Positions 8,269-17,451 of a stretch of 64,000 nt of DNA are shown here, one piece after another. The translations under genes and the position numbers were made by a program. Below the pieces are notes generated by a model. It did not search any database. It had not been told where the DNA came from and saw nothing but the letters and a program-made list of their open reading frames with translations. This stretch comes from Streptomyces sp. NBC_00659 (GTDB lineage Bacteria; Actinomycetota; Actinomycetes; Streptomycetales; Streptomycetaceae), in assembly GCF_036226925.1 (NCBI RefSeq), contig NZ_CP109031.1, positions 992,001-1,056,000 on the forward strand, written 5' to 3'. Every line of letters starts with the position of its first letter. Position 1 is the stretch's first letter.

Positions 8269-9093
8269 ATGACCGTACGCAAGAACCAGGCGAGCCTGAC
8301 CGCCGACGAGAAGCGGCGATTCGTCGACGCGCTGCTGCAGCTCAAGCGCAGCGGAAAGTACGACGCCTTCGTCACCACGCACAACGCGTTCATCCTCGGC
8401 GACACCGACAACGGCGAGCGGACAGGCCACCGTTCACCCTCGTTCCTGCCCTGGCACCGCAGATTCCTTCTGGAGTTCGAGCGGGCCCTGCAGGCCGTCG
8501 ACCCCTCGGTGGCGCTGCCCTACTGGGACTGGAGCACCGACCGCACCGCGCGGGCGTCCCTGTGGGCGCCGGACTTCCTCGGCGGAACCGGGCGCAGTCT
8601 GGACGGCCGGGTGATGGACGGTCCGTTCGCCGCCTCTTCGGGCAACTGGCCCATCAACGTCCGTGTCGACAGCCGCACTTATCTGCGCAGGTCGCTGGGC
8701 ACCGGGGTGCGGGAACTGCCGACCCGCGCCGAGGTGGAGTCCGTGCTCGCCATGGCGACGTACGACATGGCGCCCTGGAACAGCGCCTCGGACGGCTTCC
8801 GCAATCACCTCGAAGGCTGGCGGGGCGTCAACCTCCACAACCGGGTGCACGTGTGGGTGGGCGGGCAGATGGGCACGGGCGTCTCACCCAACGATCCGGT
8901 GTTCTGGCTCCACCACGCGTTCATAGACAGGCTGTGGGCCCAGTGGCAGCGCAGGCACCCGGGTTCCGGCTATGTCCCGCTCAAGGACACCCCGAACGTC
9001 GTCGACCTCGGCGAGACGATGAAGCCGTGGAACGACACCCGGCCGGCCGACCTGCTCGACCACTCCGCGTTCTACACGTTCGACACCGTCTGA
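8269..9093 (+). CDS. melC2: Tyrosinase MelC2
   Basis: The 274-residue type-3 copper monooxygenase oxidises tyrosine to DOPA and dopaquinone, leading to melanin. All six copper ligands are visible: His38, His54 and His63 at CuA (TTHNAF, GHRSPSFLPWHRRF) and three His at CuB (NLHNRVHVW, then WLHHAF). It has no signal peptide of its own, as expected for a protein exported with MelC1. A strong hairpin terminator follows at 9106-9129. Confidence 0.97.
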   Translation: MTVRKNQASLTADEKRRFVDALLQLKRSGKYDAFVTTHNAFILGDTDNGERTGHRSPSFLPWHRRFLLEFERALQAVDPSVALPYWDWSTDRTARASLWAPDFLGGTGRSLDGRVMDGPFAASSGNWPINVRVDSRTYLRRSLGTGVRELPTRAEVESVLAMATYDMAPWNSASDGFRNHLEGWRGVNLHNRVHVWVGGQMGTGVSPNDPVFWLHHAFIDRLWAQWQRRHPGSGYVPLKDTPNVVDLGETMKPWNDTRPADLLDHSAFYTFDTV

Positions 9094-9105
9094 TCCCGGC
9101 CGCGG

Positions 9106-9129
9106 CGCGGGCGCGAGCAGGCGCCCGCG
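9106..9129 (+). terminator. Hairpin terminator after melC2
   Basis: CGCGGGCGC (9106-9114) pairs exactly with GCGCCCGCG (9121-9129) across a 6-base loop, 12 bases after the melC2 stop. There is no T tract, which is usual in Streptomyces. It lies between convergent melC2 and the RNase HI gene and may serve both. Confidence 0.75.
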
Positions 9130-9148
9130 TCACGGGGAACGCCGGGGA

Positions 9149-9844
9149 TCAGACTCCGCCCTGCGCCTCGGTGCGGCACTCCGGGTGACCCCAGCCCTGC
9201 GCGTTCTTGGCGATGGGCTCGCCCGCGGCATAGGAACGACCGCACACACAACGGCCGTTGAACTTGGCCTTGATGGTGCGGCTCGACGCGCCCGGCCGGG
9301 ACGTCTTGGCCGCGGGGCGGCGGCGGGCGGCACCCGAGGCGACCGGGGTGTCGGGGGAGGCGGGCGGCTGCGGGGACCCGAGGTCGCTGCCCGCGGGCTG
9401 CTGTACCACCGCGGCCTGGCTGGCGGCACGGTCGGCGAAGTCGTTCAGCGGGTCGCCGTCGACCTGGTGGGCGGGGACGTAGCGGAACTCCACCGTACGT
9501 CCGGTGAGGAGTTCGTCGATCCGGGCGACCAGTTCCTGGTTGGCCACGGGTTTGCCCGCGGCCGTCTTCCAGCCCTTGCGCTTCCAGCCCGGCAGCCAGG
9601 TCGTGACGGCCTTCATCGCGTACTGGGAGTCCATCCGGATCTCCAGCGGCACATCGGGGGCGACGGCCGTCAGCAGGCGTTCCAGCGCGGTCAGTTCGGC
9701 GACGTTGTTCGTCGCCGTACCCAGCGGTCCCGCCTCCCAGCGGGCCGGGGTCTCGTCCCCGTCGGCGACGACCCAGGCCCATCCGGCGGGTCCCGGGTTT
9801 CCCTTCGAAGCCCCGTCACAGGCGGCAACAACGCGTTCAGGCAT
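9149..9844 (-). CDS. rnhA: Ribonuclease HI with C-terminal Cys-containing extension
   Basis: The 231-residue enzyme cleaves the RNA strand of RNA-DNA hybrids. The DEDD metal site is visible: Asp in ACDGASKGNPG, Glu in NNVAELTAL, Asp in RMDSQY and Asp in LNDFADR. The RNase H domain covers about residues 1-150. A Pro/Ala-rich linker leads to a C-terminal module with CVCGRSY and GWGHPECR, which may bind metal. ATG at 9844 is used; an in-frame ATG at about 9856 is an alternative, and neither has a strong ribosome binding site. Confidence 0.9.
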   Translation of the reverse strand: MPERVVAACDGASKGNPGPAGWAWVVADGDETPARWEAGPLGTATNNVAELTALERLLTAVAPDVPLEIRMDSQYAMKAVTTWLPGWKRKGWKTAAGKPVANQELVARIDELLTGRTVEFRYVPAHQVDGDPLNDFADRAASQAAVVQQPAGSDLGSPQPPASPDTPVASGAARRRPAAKTSRPGASSRTIKAKFNGRCVCGRSYAAGEPIAKNAQGWGHPECRTEAQGGV

Positions 9845-9947
9845 GACCCCGATCATGCCACGCCCGGCCGAGGGCCCCGCGCACGGAGTGGCGGGGAGCG
9901 GTACCACCCCGCCGGTGACCGGCGGGGTGGCGGCCACCGGACGAGCG

Positions 9948-10745
9948 TCAGGACACGTCCGTCATCCCGGGCATCTCGCCCTGGGTCGTCTTCATGTCGA
10001 TGACGGAGAACGACGCGCCCTGCGGGTCGCTCAGCGCGGCGAACCGGCCGAAGGGGCTGTCCATCGGCCCGAAGCGCAGGACCGCACCGCGCTCGGTCGC
10101 CTTGGACACCGCCTCGTCGCAGCTGTCGACGGCGAAGTAGACATTGACGTACGACGGCACCTCGGGCGGGAACTCGTCCGTCATCTTCATCCGGCCGAGA
10201 ACCGGATTCCCGCCGATGTTGAAGACACGGAAGTCGACGGCGTCGTCCTGCACCTGCTGGGCCGTGAAGGGGAAGACGGCCGGGAAGAACGCGTCGGACT
10301 TCTCCGGATCACGGGTGAAGACCTCCGCCCAGGCGTACGCGCCCGGCTCACCGATCGACTCGAAGCCCTCGTGGACGCCCGCCTGCCAGACGCCGAAGAC
10401 GGCCCCGCCGGGGTCCCGGGCCAGCGCCATGGTGCCGAAGTCACCGACCTTCATCGGCTCCATCAGCACCTCGCCGCCCTCGCTCCTGACCTTCTCCGCG
10501 GTCGCGGCGGCGTCGGGCGAGGCGAGGTACAGACACCAGGCGGACTGGCCCTCCTGTCCCGGCATCGGCGGCACGACGGCGGCCACCGCCTTGCCGCCGG
10601 AATAGGCCTGTGTGTAGTTCCCGTACTCCGAGGACGACTCGCCGAACGTCCAGCCGAGCACGTCCCCGTAGAAGCTCTTGGCCCCCTCGACATCGCTGAA
10701 CATCGCGTCCGCCCAGCAGGGCGTTCCTTCAGGCTGTACGGCCAT
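9948..10745 (-). CDS. Two-domain VOC (glyoxalase/bleomycin resistance-like) protein
   Basis: The 265-residue protein has two tandem VOC modules (about 8-125 and 135-255). Each begins with a strand/helix like WADAMFSDVEGAKSFYGDVL and ends with DPxGAxFxV-type strands (DPGGAVFGVWQ and DPQGASFSV). The fold serves metal-dependent lyases and drug-binding proteins; no substrate can be named. ATG at 10745 is preceded by GGAGAAGG. A TAGCGT -10-like hexamer (about 10788-10793, minus strand) and a GTGAAC/GTTCAC dyad (10767-10787) lie in its promoter. Confidence 0.88.
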   Translation of the reverse strand: MAVQPEGTPCWADAMFSDVEGAKSFYGDVLGWTFGESSSEYGNYTQAYSGGKAVAAVVPPMPGQEGQSAWCLYLASPDAAATAEKVRSEGGEVLMEPMKVGDFGTMALARDPGGAVFGVWQAGVHEGFESIGEPGAYAWAEVFTRDPEKSDAFFPAVFPFTAQQVQDDAVDFRVFNIGGNPVLGRMKMTDEFPPEVPSYVNVYFAVDSCDEAVSKATERGAVLRFGPMDSPFGRFAALSDPQGASFSVIDMKTTQGEMPGMTDVS

Positions 10746-10882
10746 GACCCGACCTTCTCCTGTTCGGTGAACGAATTCGCTGTTCACGCTAGCCAGCCTT
10801 CACGCGGGCCGCGCGCCGAAGCGCGGGCCCTGCACGACACTGGAGTCGGGCCGGTCCGGCCGTCGACGGGACGGGGCACGGG

Positions 10883-11902
10883 ATGATGCGGGCATGGGAA
10901 GTGGTCCGGCCGGGGCCGGTCGAGGGAGAAGCGCTGCGCCTCGCCGGGCGACCGGTGCCGGTGCCCGGCCCCGACGAGCTCCTGGTCCACGTCCGCGCCT
11001 GCGGGGTGTGCCGCACCGACCTGCACGTCACCGAAGGCGACCTGCCCGTACACCGCCCCGGCGTGACACCGGGCCACGAGGCCGTCGGTGTGGTGGCGGC
11101 GACCGGCGGCGCGGTGAGCGGCTTCGCCCCGGGCGACCGGGTGGGGGTGGCCTGGCTGCGCCGTACGGACGGCACCTGCGAGTACTGCCTGCGCGGGTCC
11201 GAGAACCTCTGCCCGGCGTCCGAGTACACCGGCTGGGACGCCGACGGCGGTTACGCGGAGTACACGACCGTACCGGCCGCCTTCGCCTACCGGCTGCCCG
11301 ACGGCGTGGACGACGTCGCCCTGGCCCCTCTGCTGTGCGCGGGCATCATCGGCTACCGGGCGCTGCGCCGGGCCGCGCTGCCGCCGGGCGGGCGGCTCGG
11401 CCTGTACGGGTTCGGCGGCAGCGCCCACCTCTGCGCGCAGCTCGCGCTCGCCGAGGGCGCCACCGTGCACGTACTGACCCGCGATCCGGCCGCACGACGG
11501 CTGGCGCTCGGCCTGGGGGCCGCGTCCGCCGGCGGGGCGTACGACGAGCCGCCCGAGCCGCTGGACAGCGCGATCCTCTTCGCACCGGCCGGTGATCTGG
11601 TGCCGGTCGCCCTGCGGGCACTCGACCGGGGCGGCGTCCTGTCCGTCGCCGGCATCCATCTGAGCGACATCCCGCCGCTGCGCTACGAGAGCGACCTGTT
11701 CCAGGAGAAGGAACTGCGCAGCGTCACCGCCAACACGCGTGAGGACGGCAGGGACTTCCTGGCACTCGCGGCCCGGCACGGCATCCGCGCCACGACGCAC
11801 GCCTATCCCCTGGAGGACGCGCCGAGGGCGCTGCGCGACCTCAAGGCGGGCCGATTCGACGGCGCGGCGGTGCTGGTGAACGACAGCCCGCCGCGGCACT
11901 GA
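10883..11902 (+). CDS. Zinc-dependent alcohol dehydrogenase (MDR superfamily)
   Basis: The 339-residue enzyme has the catalytic zinc ligands in [10 protein letters not shown] and GHEAVG, and a nucleotide-binding loop [11 protein letters not shown]. The structural-zinc lobe reads DGTCEYC followed by LRGSENLC, so the first of the usual four Cys is replaced by Asp; many family members have all four. It oxidises an alcohol or reduces an aldehyde with NAD(P)(H). ATG at 10883 is followed by another ATG at 10886; either could be used. It appears monocistronic. Confidence 0.88.
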   Translation: MMRAWEVVRPGPVEGEALRLAGRPVPVPGPDELLVHVRACGVCRTDLHVTEGDLPVHRPGVTPGHEAVGVVAATGGAVSGFAPGDRVGVAWLRRTDGTCEYCLRGSENLCPASEYTGWDADGGYAEYTTVPAAFAYRLPDGVDDVALAPLLCAGIIGYRALRRAALPPGGRLGLYGFGGSAHLCAQLALAEGATVHVLTRDPAARRLALGLGAASAGGAYDEPPEPLDSAILFAPAGDLVPVALRALDRGGVLSVAGIHLSDIPPLRYESDLFQEKELRSVTANTREDGRDFLALAARHGIRATTHAYPLEDAPRALRDLKAGRFDGAAVLVNDSPPRH

Positions 11903-11963
11903 GCGTGCGGGCGGGCCACCCCCGTGCGTGGATGGACCCAGGGGGTGCTGCGGTGGAGGTGTG

Positions 11964-13187
11964 ATGGCGGGCCGGGGCAAGGACGGGACGGCGGGTGCGG
12001 GGGTGCCGTCCGACGCCTCGGAGGACGCCGTCGAGTCGATCGGCACGACGCTCGACGAACGCACGACCTGCGAGGAACTCGTCGCGTTCATGTGCCGGCG
12101 CTTCTGCGAGACCGCCGCGGTGGACCTGCTGTCCAAGGACGTGGCGGCCGGCCGCCGTACCTCGGAACCGGAGTTCACCCGCGTCGCCGAGGCCGGCCGC
12201 ACCCGGCTGCTCATCCCGCTGGAAGGCCGGCGCCCGCTGTCCGTCCGGGCACTCGACGAGGGCCGTCCGATCGCCGCCTCGATCGACCTGTCCGGCCGGA
12301 CACCCCGGCAGGTCATGGCCGTACCGCTCCTCGCGCACGGTCGCCTGTACGGGGTGCTGCTCGCCGTCCGGCTGGGCGCGCCGTTCACCGGCGCCGACGT
12401 GGCGGGCGCCCACCACGCGGCGCGGCTCACGGCCGTGCACCTCGGCCACTCGCGCGAGCACGCATCCCTCCGCGGCACGGTCCTGGACCTCCAGCGGGCA
12501 CTGCTCGCCGCACCGGGCCGGCCGCATCCGAACATCGACCTCGCCACCCGCTATCTGCCCGCGGGCGGCGGTTCCCTGGTGGGCGGGGACTGGTTCGAGA
12601 CCGTACGGCTGCACTTCGGGCGCACTCTGCTGGTCGTCGGCGACGTGATGGGCCACGGCCTGGACGCCGCGGTGGACATGAACGCGTACCGTTCGATGCT
12701 GCGCTACGTCGCCTCCACGGATCTTCCGCCCCACCGGGTGCTGCGCCGTCTGGACACCGCGGTCGCCGAGGACGCCGGCAGGCGCCCGGCCACCTGTCTG
12801 CTCGTGCGGGTCGATCCGGCGCGCGGTATCGCGGTGATCGCGGGTGCCGGGCATCTGCCGCCGGTGGTGTTCGCCGGTGACGGCTCGGGCGAACTGCTGC
12901 CGCTGCCGGTGGGTCCACCGCTGGGCACAGGGGTGGGCGGCTACCAGCAGGTGGTCCGCAGGCTCTCCCCGGACGACACCCTGGTGATGTTCACCGACGG
13001 TCTCGTCGAGCGCCGCGACGAGGACATCGACGAGTCGCTGGCACGGCTGGCCGCCCTGCGGCTTCCACCGGGGGCCGGGGTCGACGCCCTGCTCGACGAG
13101 GTGCTGGTCGCGCTCGACGCCCGGCACGCGGAGGACGACGTGGCGGTGCTGGCGGCCCGGATCCGCCCGCGCGACCACCCTGCCTGA
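11964..13187 (+). CDS. PP2C-type SpoIIE phosphatase with N-terminal GAF-like domain
   Basis: The 407-residue protein combines a GAF-like sensor region (about 25-170) with a SpoIIE/PP2C domain (about 185-400). Metal-binding signatures are GGDWFE, GDVMGHGLDAA, GAGHLPP and FTDGLVE, with a terminal AEDDVAVL. Such Streptomyces phosphatases dephosphorylate anti-anti-sigma factors and tune stress or developmental sigma factors. The start is the ATG at 11964, with GGAGG 4 bases upstream. No anti-sigma partner lies beside it, so the target is unknown. Confidence 0.88.
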   Translation: MAGRGKDGTAGAGVPSDASEDAVESIGTTLDERTTCEELVAFMCRRFCETAAVDLLSKDVAAGRRTSEPEFTRVAEAGRTRLLIPLEGRRPLSVRALDEGRPIAASIDLSGRTPRQVMAVPLLAHGRLYGVLLAVRLGAPFTGADVAGAHHAARLTAVHLGHSREHASLRGTVLDLQRALLAAPGRPHPNIDLATRYLPAGGGSLVGGDWFETVRLHFGRTLLVVGDVMGHGLDAAVDMNAYRSMLRYVASTDLPPHRVLRRLDTAVAEDAGRRPATCLLVRVDPARGIAVIAGAGHLPPVVFAGDGSGELLPLPVGPPLGTGVGGYQQVVRRLSPDDTLVMFTDGLVERRDEDIDESLARLAALRLPPGAGVDALLDEVLVALDARHAEDDVAVLAARIRPRDHPA

Positions 13188-13307
13188 GGCGCCCCGGCAC
13201 CCGCCGTCCGCCGCCCGTCGCTCTCCCCGTCACCCGTCGCTGTCCCCCTCACACGCCTTGCGCCTCTTGCGTCACGTGCACCCCTCGCGTCCGGCGTCCC
13301 CGTCTCT

Positions 13308-13338
13308 CCGGCCGGGACAGGCTCCCTGTCCCGGCCGG
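13308..13338. terminator. Bidirectional hairpin terminator
   Basis: CCGGCCGGGACAGG (13308-13321) and its exact complement (13325-13338) form a 14-bp stem with a 3-base loop. The hairpin sits between the convergent SpoIIE phosphatase and VOC genes and can end both transcripts. Confidence 0.85.
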
Positions 13339-13355
13339 ACGGCGGCGGCCGTCGG

Positions 13356-13838
13356 TCACTCCCCCGCGTGCGCCCTTTCCAGGGCCGCCATGTCCAGCTT
13401 GGTCATCTTGTACATCGCCTGGGCCGTACGGGCGGCCTTCCCCGTGTCCGCGTCGCCGAGCAACTCGATGAGCCCGTCCGGGACGATCTGCCAGGACAGT
13501 CCGTACTTGTCCTTCAGCCAGCCGCAGGGACCCGCCTCGCCTCCGTCCTCGACGAACTTGTCCCAGTAGTGGTCCACCTCTTCCTGGCCGTAGCAGTGCA
13601 CCTGGAACGAGATCGCCTCGTCGAACGTGAACTGCGGGCCACCGTTGACCGCGACGAACTTCTGGCCGTTGGCCACGAACTCGACGGCCAGCACGGAACC
13701 GGGCGTCCCGGGCCCGGCCTCGGTGTACCGGCCGACCCGGCCGAGCCGGGAGTGCTTGAAGATCGAGACGTAGTAGTGCGCGGCCTCCTCGGCCTGGCCG
13801 TCGAACCACAGACAGGTGGTGAAACCGTCGGCGGGCAT
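13356..13838 (-). CDS. PhnB-like VOC family protein
   Basis: The 160-residue protein matches the PhnB / 3-demethylubiquinone methyltransferase-like VOC group, with FTTCLWFDGQAEEAAHYY at the start, GGPQFTFDEAISF in the middle, and a tail with GWLKDKYGLSWQIVP. These proteins are widespread and mostly uncharacterised. ATG at 13838 has a strong GAGGAGGT ribosome binding site. A perfect hairpin terminates it at 13308-13338. Confidence 0.88.
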   Translation of the reverse strand: MPADGFTTCLWFDGQAEEAAHYYVSIFKHSRLGRVGRYTEAGPGTPGSVLAVEFVANGQKFVAVNGGPQFTFDEAISFQVHCYGQEEVDHYWDKFVEDGGEAGPCGWLKDKYGLSWQIVPDGLIELLGDADTGKAARTAQAMYKMTKLDMAALERAHAGE

Positions 13839-14156
13839 GTGTACCTCCTCGGGCGGAAATCGTCGTCACCTCTGTCGACCGATCCTCGTCCGAAAACTCA
13901 TCGGCCGCGCGCGCACGACCTCACCCGCGACGACCCGGGGCCACCCGGTGCGCGCCCCTTCACCCGCCTCGGCCACCCCCGGCCGCCCGGCACCGGTCCG
14001 CCCTGGTCACCCGGAGTGGTCGCACCCCCTCGACCATGACGTTCGGGAAGGGCGACACAGCCCCGGACCGCTCTCCGGTGACACCCGGCCGTCGGCCCCC
14101 GGTCCCGCGGAAAACCCGTGCCGGGCGAGCCCGGCGCGGAGTTAGCATCCCCGGAC
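13839..14156. other. Intergenic spacer before the epoxide hydrolase gene
   Basis: These 318 bases hold no gene. The only promoter-like element is TTAGCAT (14142-14148), 8 bases before the next ATG, which suggests a leaderless transcript. The rest is GC-rich spacer. Confidence 0.5.
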
Positions 14157-15353
14157 ATGCATCCCACCGACTCCCCCGGCGTCCATCCGTTCCGTGTCGA
14201 CTTCCCGCAGAGCGACATCGACGACCTGCACCGCCGTCTCGACGCCACCCGCTGGCCCGACGAACTGCCCGGAGTGGGCTGGGCCTACGGAGTCCCGAAG
14301 GACTACCTCCAGGATCTCGTCCACCACTGGCGGCACGCCTACGACTGGCGCGCGGCCGAGGAACGTCTCAACTCGTGGCCGCAGTTCACCACCGAGATCG
14401 ACGGCGCGCGCGTGCACTTCGCGCACATCCGCTCGCCGGAACCCGACGCGACCCCGCTGATCATGACGCACGGCTGGCCCGGGTCCATCGTCGAATTCAC
14501 CGATGTCGTGGGGCCGTTGACCGATCCGCGCGCGTACGGCGGCGATCCGGCCGACGCCTTTCACCTGGTCGTGCCGAGCATCCCGGGCTTCGGGCTCTCG
14601 GGGCCGACACGGGACACCGGCTGGGAGTTCACCCGGGTGGCCGCAGCGTTCGCCGTACTGATGGAGCGCCTCGGCTACCGGCGATACGGCGCACAGGGCG
14701 GGGACTGGGGCGGGGCCGTCTCGCGCGAGCTGGGGCGGGCGCACCCCGACCGGGTGAGCGGCGTCCACCTCAACCTGCTGCCCGGGTCGTCCGCCGTCAC
14801 CGAGCCGACCGCCCTGGAACTGGCCGAGCTGACCCCGTACGAGCGCGAGCGCACCCTCGGCTCCTGGCGGCGGGGCCAGGAATGGAACCGCGAGGAGGCG
14901 GGATACGCCGTGCTCCAGTCCACCCGGCCGCAGACCCTCGCGTACGCCCTCACGGACTCTCCGGTCGGTCAACTCGCCTGGATCGCGGAGAAGTTCAGGC
15001 AGTGGACGGACTCGCGGGACCGTCCCGAGGACGCCGTCGACCGGGATCTGATGCTGACCAACGTGATGCTGTACTGGCTGACCGGCACGGCCGGTTCGTC
15101 CGCGCGGATCTACTACGAGCGGGCCCACGCCGCCTATTGGGGCACTCCGCCCGAGCCGTCGACCGCTCCGACGGCCCTCGCCGTCTTCCCCGAGGAGAAC
15201 TTCGTCGCGCTGCGCCATGTCGCGGAACGCACCGACACCATCGTGCGCTGGACCGAGTTCGACCGGGGCGGTCACTTCGCCGCGATGGAGGAGCCGGATC
15301 TGCTGGTCGCGGACATCCGGGCGTTCTTCCGCCAACTCCGCACGACCGCCTGA
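14157..15353 (+). CDS. Epoxide hydrolase (alpha/beta hydrolase, microsomal type)
   Basis: The 398-residue protein begins with the N-terminal segment typical of microsomal-type epoxide hydrolases (PFRVDFPQSDIDDLHRRL). The oxyanion motif HGWPGS, nucleophile Asp in QGGDWGGA and catalytic His in GGHFAAMEEP are present. It hydrates epoxides to diols; juvenile-hormone-hydrolase-like members are common in Streptomyces, and the substrate here is unknown. ATG at 14157 is close behind a -10-like TTAGCAT, so leaderless translation is likely. Confidence 0.9.
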   Translation: MHPTDSPGVHPFRVDFPQSDIDDLHRRLDATRWPDELPGVGWAYGVPKDYLQDLVHHWRHAYDWRAAEERLNSWPQFTTEIDGARVHFAHIRSPEPDATPLIMTHGWPGSIVEFTDVVGPLTDPRAYGGDPADAFHLVVPSIPGFGLSGPTRDTGWEFTRVAAAFAVLMERLGYRRYGAQGGDWGGAVSRELGRAHPDRVSGVHLNLLPGSSAVTEPTALELAELTPYERERTLGSWRRGQEWNREEAGYAVLQSTRPQTLAYALTDSPVGQLAWIAEKFRQWTDSRDRPEDAVDRDLMLTNVMLYWLTGTAGSSARIYYERAHAAYWGTPPEPSTAPTALAVFPEENFVALRHVAERTDTIVRWTEFDRGGHFAAMEEPDLLVADIRAFFRQLRTTA

Positions 15354-15394
15354 GGAACGGTGCCGGTCCTCCGCCGGCCCGCCTCCCGACTGCC

Positions 15395-15463
<69 letters not shown>

Positions 15464-15498
15464 AACTCTGCGGGGACACCCCGGGGGCGCCTTCCGGC

Positions 15499-15528
15499 TC
15501 TGCCGACAGCGAATCTGCCACGGGCCGA
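15499..15528 (+). promoter_or_regulatory. Tandem PopR-like boxes upstream of clpP3
   Basis: Two 15-base elements abut: TCTGCCGACAGCGAA (15499-15513) and TCTGCCACGGGCCGA (15514-15528). The PopR motif reported for Streptomyces lividans clpP3 is, as I recall it, TCTGCC-N3-GGCAGA in two copies. The second element matches at all but one position; the first keeps the left half exactly. They lie 79-108 bases before clpP3, suitable for an activator. PopR is encoded just downstream at 16891-17367. Confidence 0.65.
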
Positions 15529-15606
15529 GAAATCCGCTCCGGCACGGCCACCGGACCGAGAGTGGAGTCAGCGGCGACACCCGCCGCGTCACGACCAGGA
15601 GGAACC

Positions 15607-16260
15607 ATGACTCCGCTCATCACCGGCCGCTATCCGGACCGCATGCCGCGGGCCGAGGAGGGCGACACCCCGGCGACCCGCTACGACGACCATCTGGCCG
15701 CGCAGTTGCTGGCCCAGCGGATCGTCTTCCTGGGCACCCAGGTCGACGAGGTCTCCGCGAACCGGGTGTGCGCCCAGCTGCTCCTGCTGTCCGCCGAGGA
15801 CGCACGCACCGACATCAGCCTCTACATCAACAGTCCGGGTGGTTCGGTGACCGCCGGGCTCGCCATCTACGACACCATGCGGCTGATCCCCAACGACGTC
15901 TCCACGCTCGCGATGGGATTCGCCGCCAGCATGGGACAGTTCCTGCTCAGCGTGGGCACCCGTGGCAAGCGCTTCGCCCTGCCGAACACGCGGATCATGA
16001 TGCACCAGCCGTCCGCGGGCATCGGCGGCACCACCGCCGACATCGAGATCCAGGCGCAGAACCACGAGTTCACCAAGCGGGCCATCGAACGGATCACCGC
16101 GGAGCACACCGGCCAGAGCGAGGAGACGATCTCCAGGGACGGTGACCGCGACCGATGGTTCACGGCGGAGCAGGCCAAGGAGTACGGCATGGTGGACCGG
16201 GTCGTGGAGTCGCTCGACGATGTCCGCCCGGCCGCGTCACGGCGACGGACGGGACTCTGA
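15607..16260 (+). CDS. clpP3: ATP-dependent Clp protease proteolytic subunit, ClpP3 type
   Basis: The 217-residue serine peptidase assembles into a barrel and degrades proteins fed by Clp ATPases. The triad is complete: Ser108 (GFAASMG), His133 (MMHQP) and Asp182 (DGDRDRW), with the YINSPGGS handle loop. ATG at 15607 follows AGGAGGAACC. It is the first gene of a two-gene operon and ends 1 base before the clpP4 ATG. The order clpP3-clpP4 beside a PopR-like regulator matches the Streptomyces locus that is induced when ClpP1P2 fails. Confidence 0.92.
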   Translation: MTPLITGRYPDRMPRAEEGDTPATRYDDHLAAQLLAQRIVFLGTQVDEVSANRVCAQLLLLSAEDARTDISLYINSPGGSVTAGLAIYDTMRLIPNDVSTLAMGFAASMGQFLLSVGTRGKRFALPNTRIMMHQPSAGIGGTTADIEIQAQNHEFTKRAIERITAEHTGQSEETISRDGDRDRWFTAEQAKEYGMVDRVVESLDDVRPAASRRRTGL

Positions 16261-16261
16261 C

Positions 16262-16864
16262 ATGGGTACGTACACGATCCCGAACGTTGTCGAGCGGACC
16301 CCGCAGGGCGAGCGGTCGTACGACGTCTTCAGCCGGCTGCTCTCCGAGCGGATCATCTTCCTCGGCACGGAGATCGACGACGGTGTCGCCAACGTCGTCA
16401 TCGCGCAACTCCTCCATCTGGAGTCGTCGAGCCCGGAGAGCGAGATCGCGATCTACATCAACTCGCCCGGGGGATCGTTCACTTCACTGATGGCCATCTA
16501 CGACACGATGACCTTCGTGCAGGCTCCCATCTCGACGTTCTGCGTCGGGCAGGCCGCCTCCACCGCCGCGGTTCTGCTCGCCGGGGGTGATCCCGGGCGG
16601 CGGTTCGTCCTGGAACACGCCCGCGTGCTGCTCGGCCAGCCGGCCAGCGGCGGCCGTCAGGGCACGGTGTCGGACCTCAGCCTCCAGGCCAAGGAGATGC
16701 TGCGGATCCGCTCGCAGGTCGAGGAGGTCCTGTCCCGGCACACCCACCACGACGTCGCCACGCTGCGCGCGGACATGGACCGCGACAAGATCTTCACCGC
16801 GCAGGAAGCGGTGGAGTACGGGCTCGCGGACGAGATCCTGAGCCGCCGGCTCGCCGTGGTCTGA
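16262..16864 (+). CDS. clpP4: ClpP4-type subunit with the catalytic His replaced by Gly
   Basis: The 200-residue ClpP homologue keeps the YINSPGGS loop, Ser100 (GQAAST) and an Asp near 175 (DMDRDK). Where ClpP has the catalytic His, 25 residues after the Ser, it reads LLGQP: residue 125 is Gly (codon GGC). It should therefore lack normal peptidase activity alone and act in a mixed complex with ClpP3. It starts 1 base after the clpP3 stop, so the two are co-translated. Comparison with other ClpP4 sequences would show whether this loss is general. Confidence 0.9.
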   Translation: MGTYTIPNVVERTPQGERSYDVFSRLLSERIIFLGTEIDDGVANVVIAQLLHLESSSPESEIAIYINSPGGSFTSLMAIYDTMTFVQAPISTFCVGQAASTAAVLLAGGDPGRRFVLEHARVLLGQPASGGRQGTVSDLSLQAKEMLRIRSQVEEVLSRHTHHDVATLRADMDRDKIFTAQEAVEYGLADEILSRRLAVV

Positions 16865-16890
16865 CCTCGGCGAGCCGGGCGGGGACGGCG

Positions 16891-17367
16891 TCAGGCGGCG
16901 AGACACATTCCGTCGTACCGCGAGGCCGAGGACGGGGTGGACGCGGAGCGGCTCCGGACGGACTCGGACCGGGTGTGCCGGGTCAGCTCACTCTGGGCCA
17001 GCGACAGCAGTTCGGTCAGACCGAGACCGAGGGCGCGCGCGGCCGCTGCGAGGACCTCGGAGGAGGCCTCCTTGCGGCCGCGTTCCACCTCGGAGAGGTA
17101 GGGCATGGAGATCCGGGCCGCGTCGGCCACGTCCTTGAGCGTGCGTTCCTGGGCCAGTCGCTCGCGCCTCAGGACGTCGCCGACCAGGTCGCGCCACAGC
17201 GGCTCCTTGGCTGTGGGAGCGGGAGCCGCGGGTCCCCGGAGCGGCGCGAGCCCCGGTGGCCGCGGTGCTCGGCCCGGGGCACCGGCCGGCGGCGCTGCCC
17301 GGGAAGGCTCTCCCGCCGCCGGGCGCAGGGGGATGACGCGGGCTTCGTTCGTCACGTGGTCGCTCAC
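16891..17367 (-). CDS. popR: PopR-like XRE activator with degradation-type C-terminus
   Basis: The 158-residue protein has a Pro/Ala-rich N-terminus and an XRE helix-turn-helix at about 65-125 (TLKDVADAARISMPYLSEVE, then RGRKEASSEVL). This is the ClgR/PopR signature. It ends CLAA; PopR and ClgR end in Ala-Ala and are degraded by ClpP1P2 through that tail, which couples clpP3-clpP4 induction to loss of ClpP1P2. The gene converges on clpP4 with a 26-base gap. GTG at 17367 gives the longest form; GTG at 17355 has better spacing to AAGGGG. Confidence 0.82.
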   Translation of the reverse strand: MSDHVTNEARVIPLRPAAGEPSRAAPPAGAPGRAPRPPGLAPLRGPAAPAPTAKEPLWRDLVGDVLRRERLAQERTLKDVADAARISMPYLSEVERGRKEASSEVLAAAARALGLGLTELLSLAQSELTRHTRSESVRSRSASTPSSASRYDGMCLAA

Positions 17368-17451
17368 CCCTTCAGCCTAGAAGCGCGGGGCCGTACGGGA
17401 AGGGAGCGGCGTTCCGCTCTCGGTGAAGCCGGGGCTCGTCGCCCCGGACCC

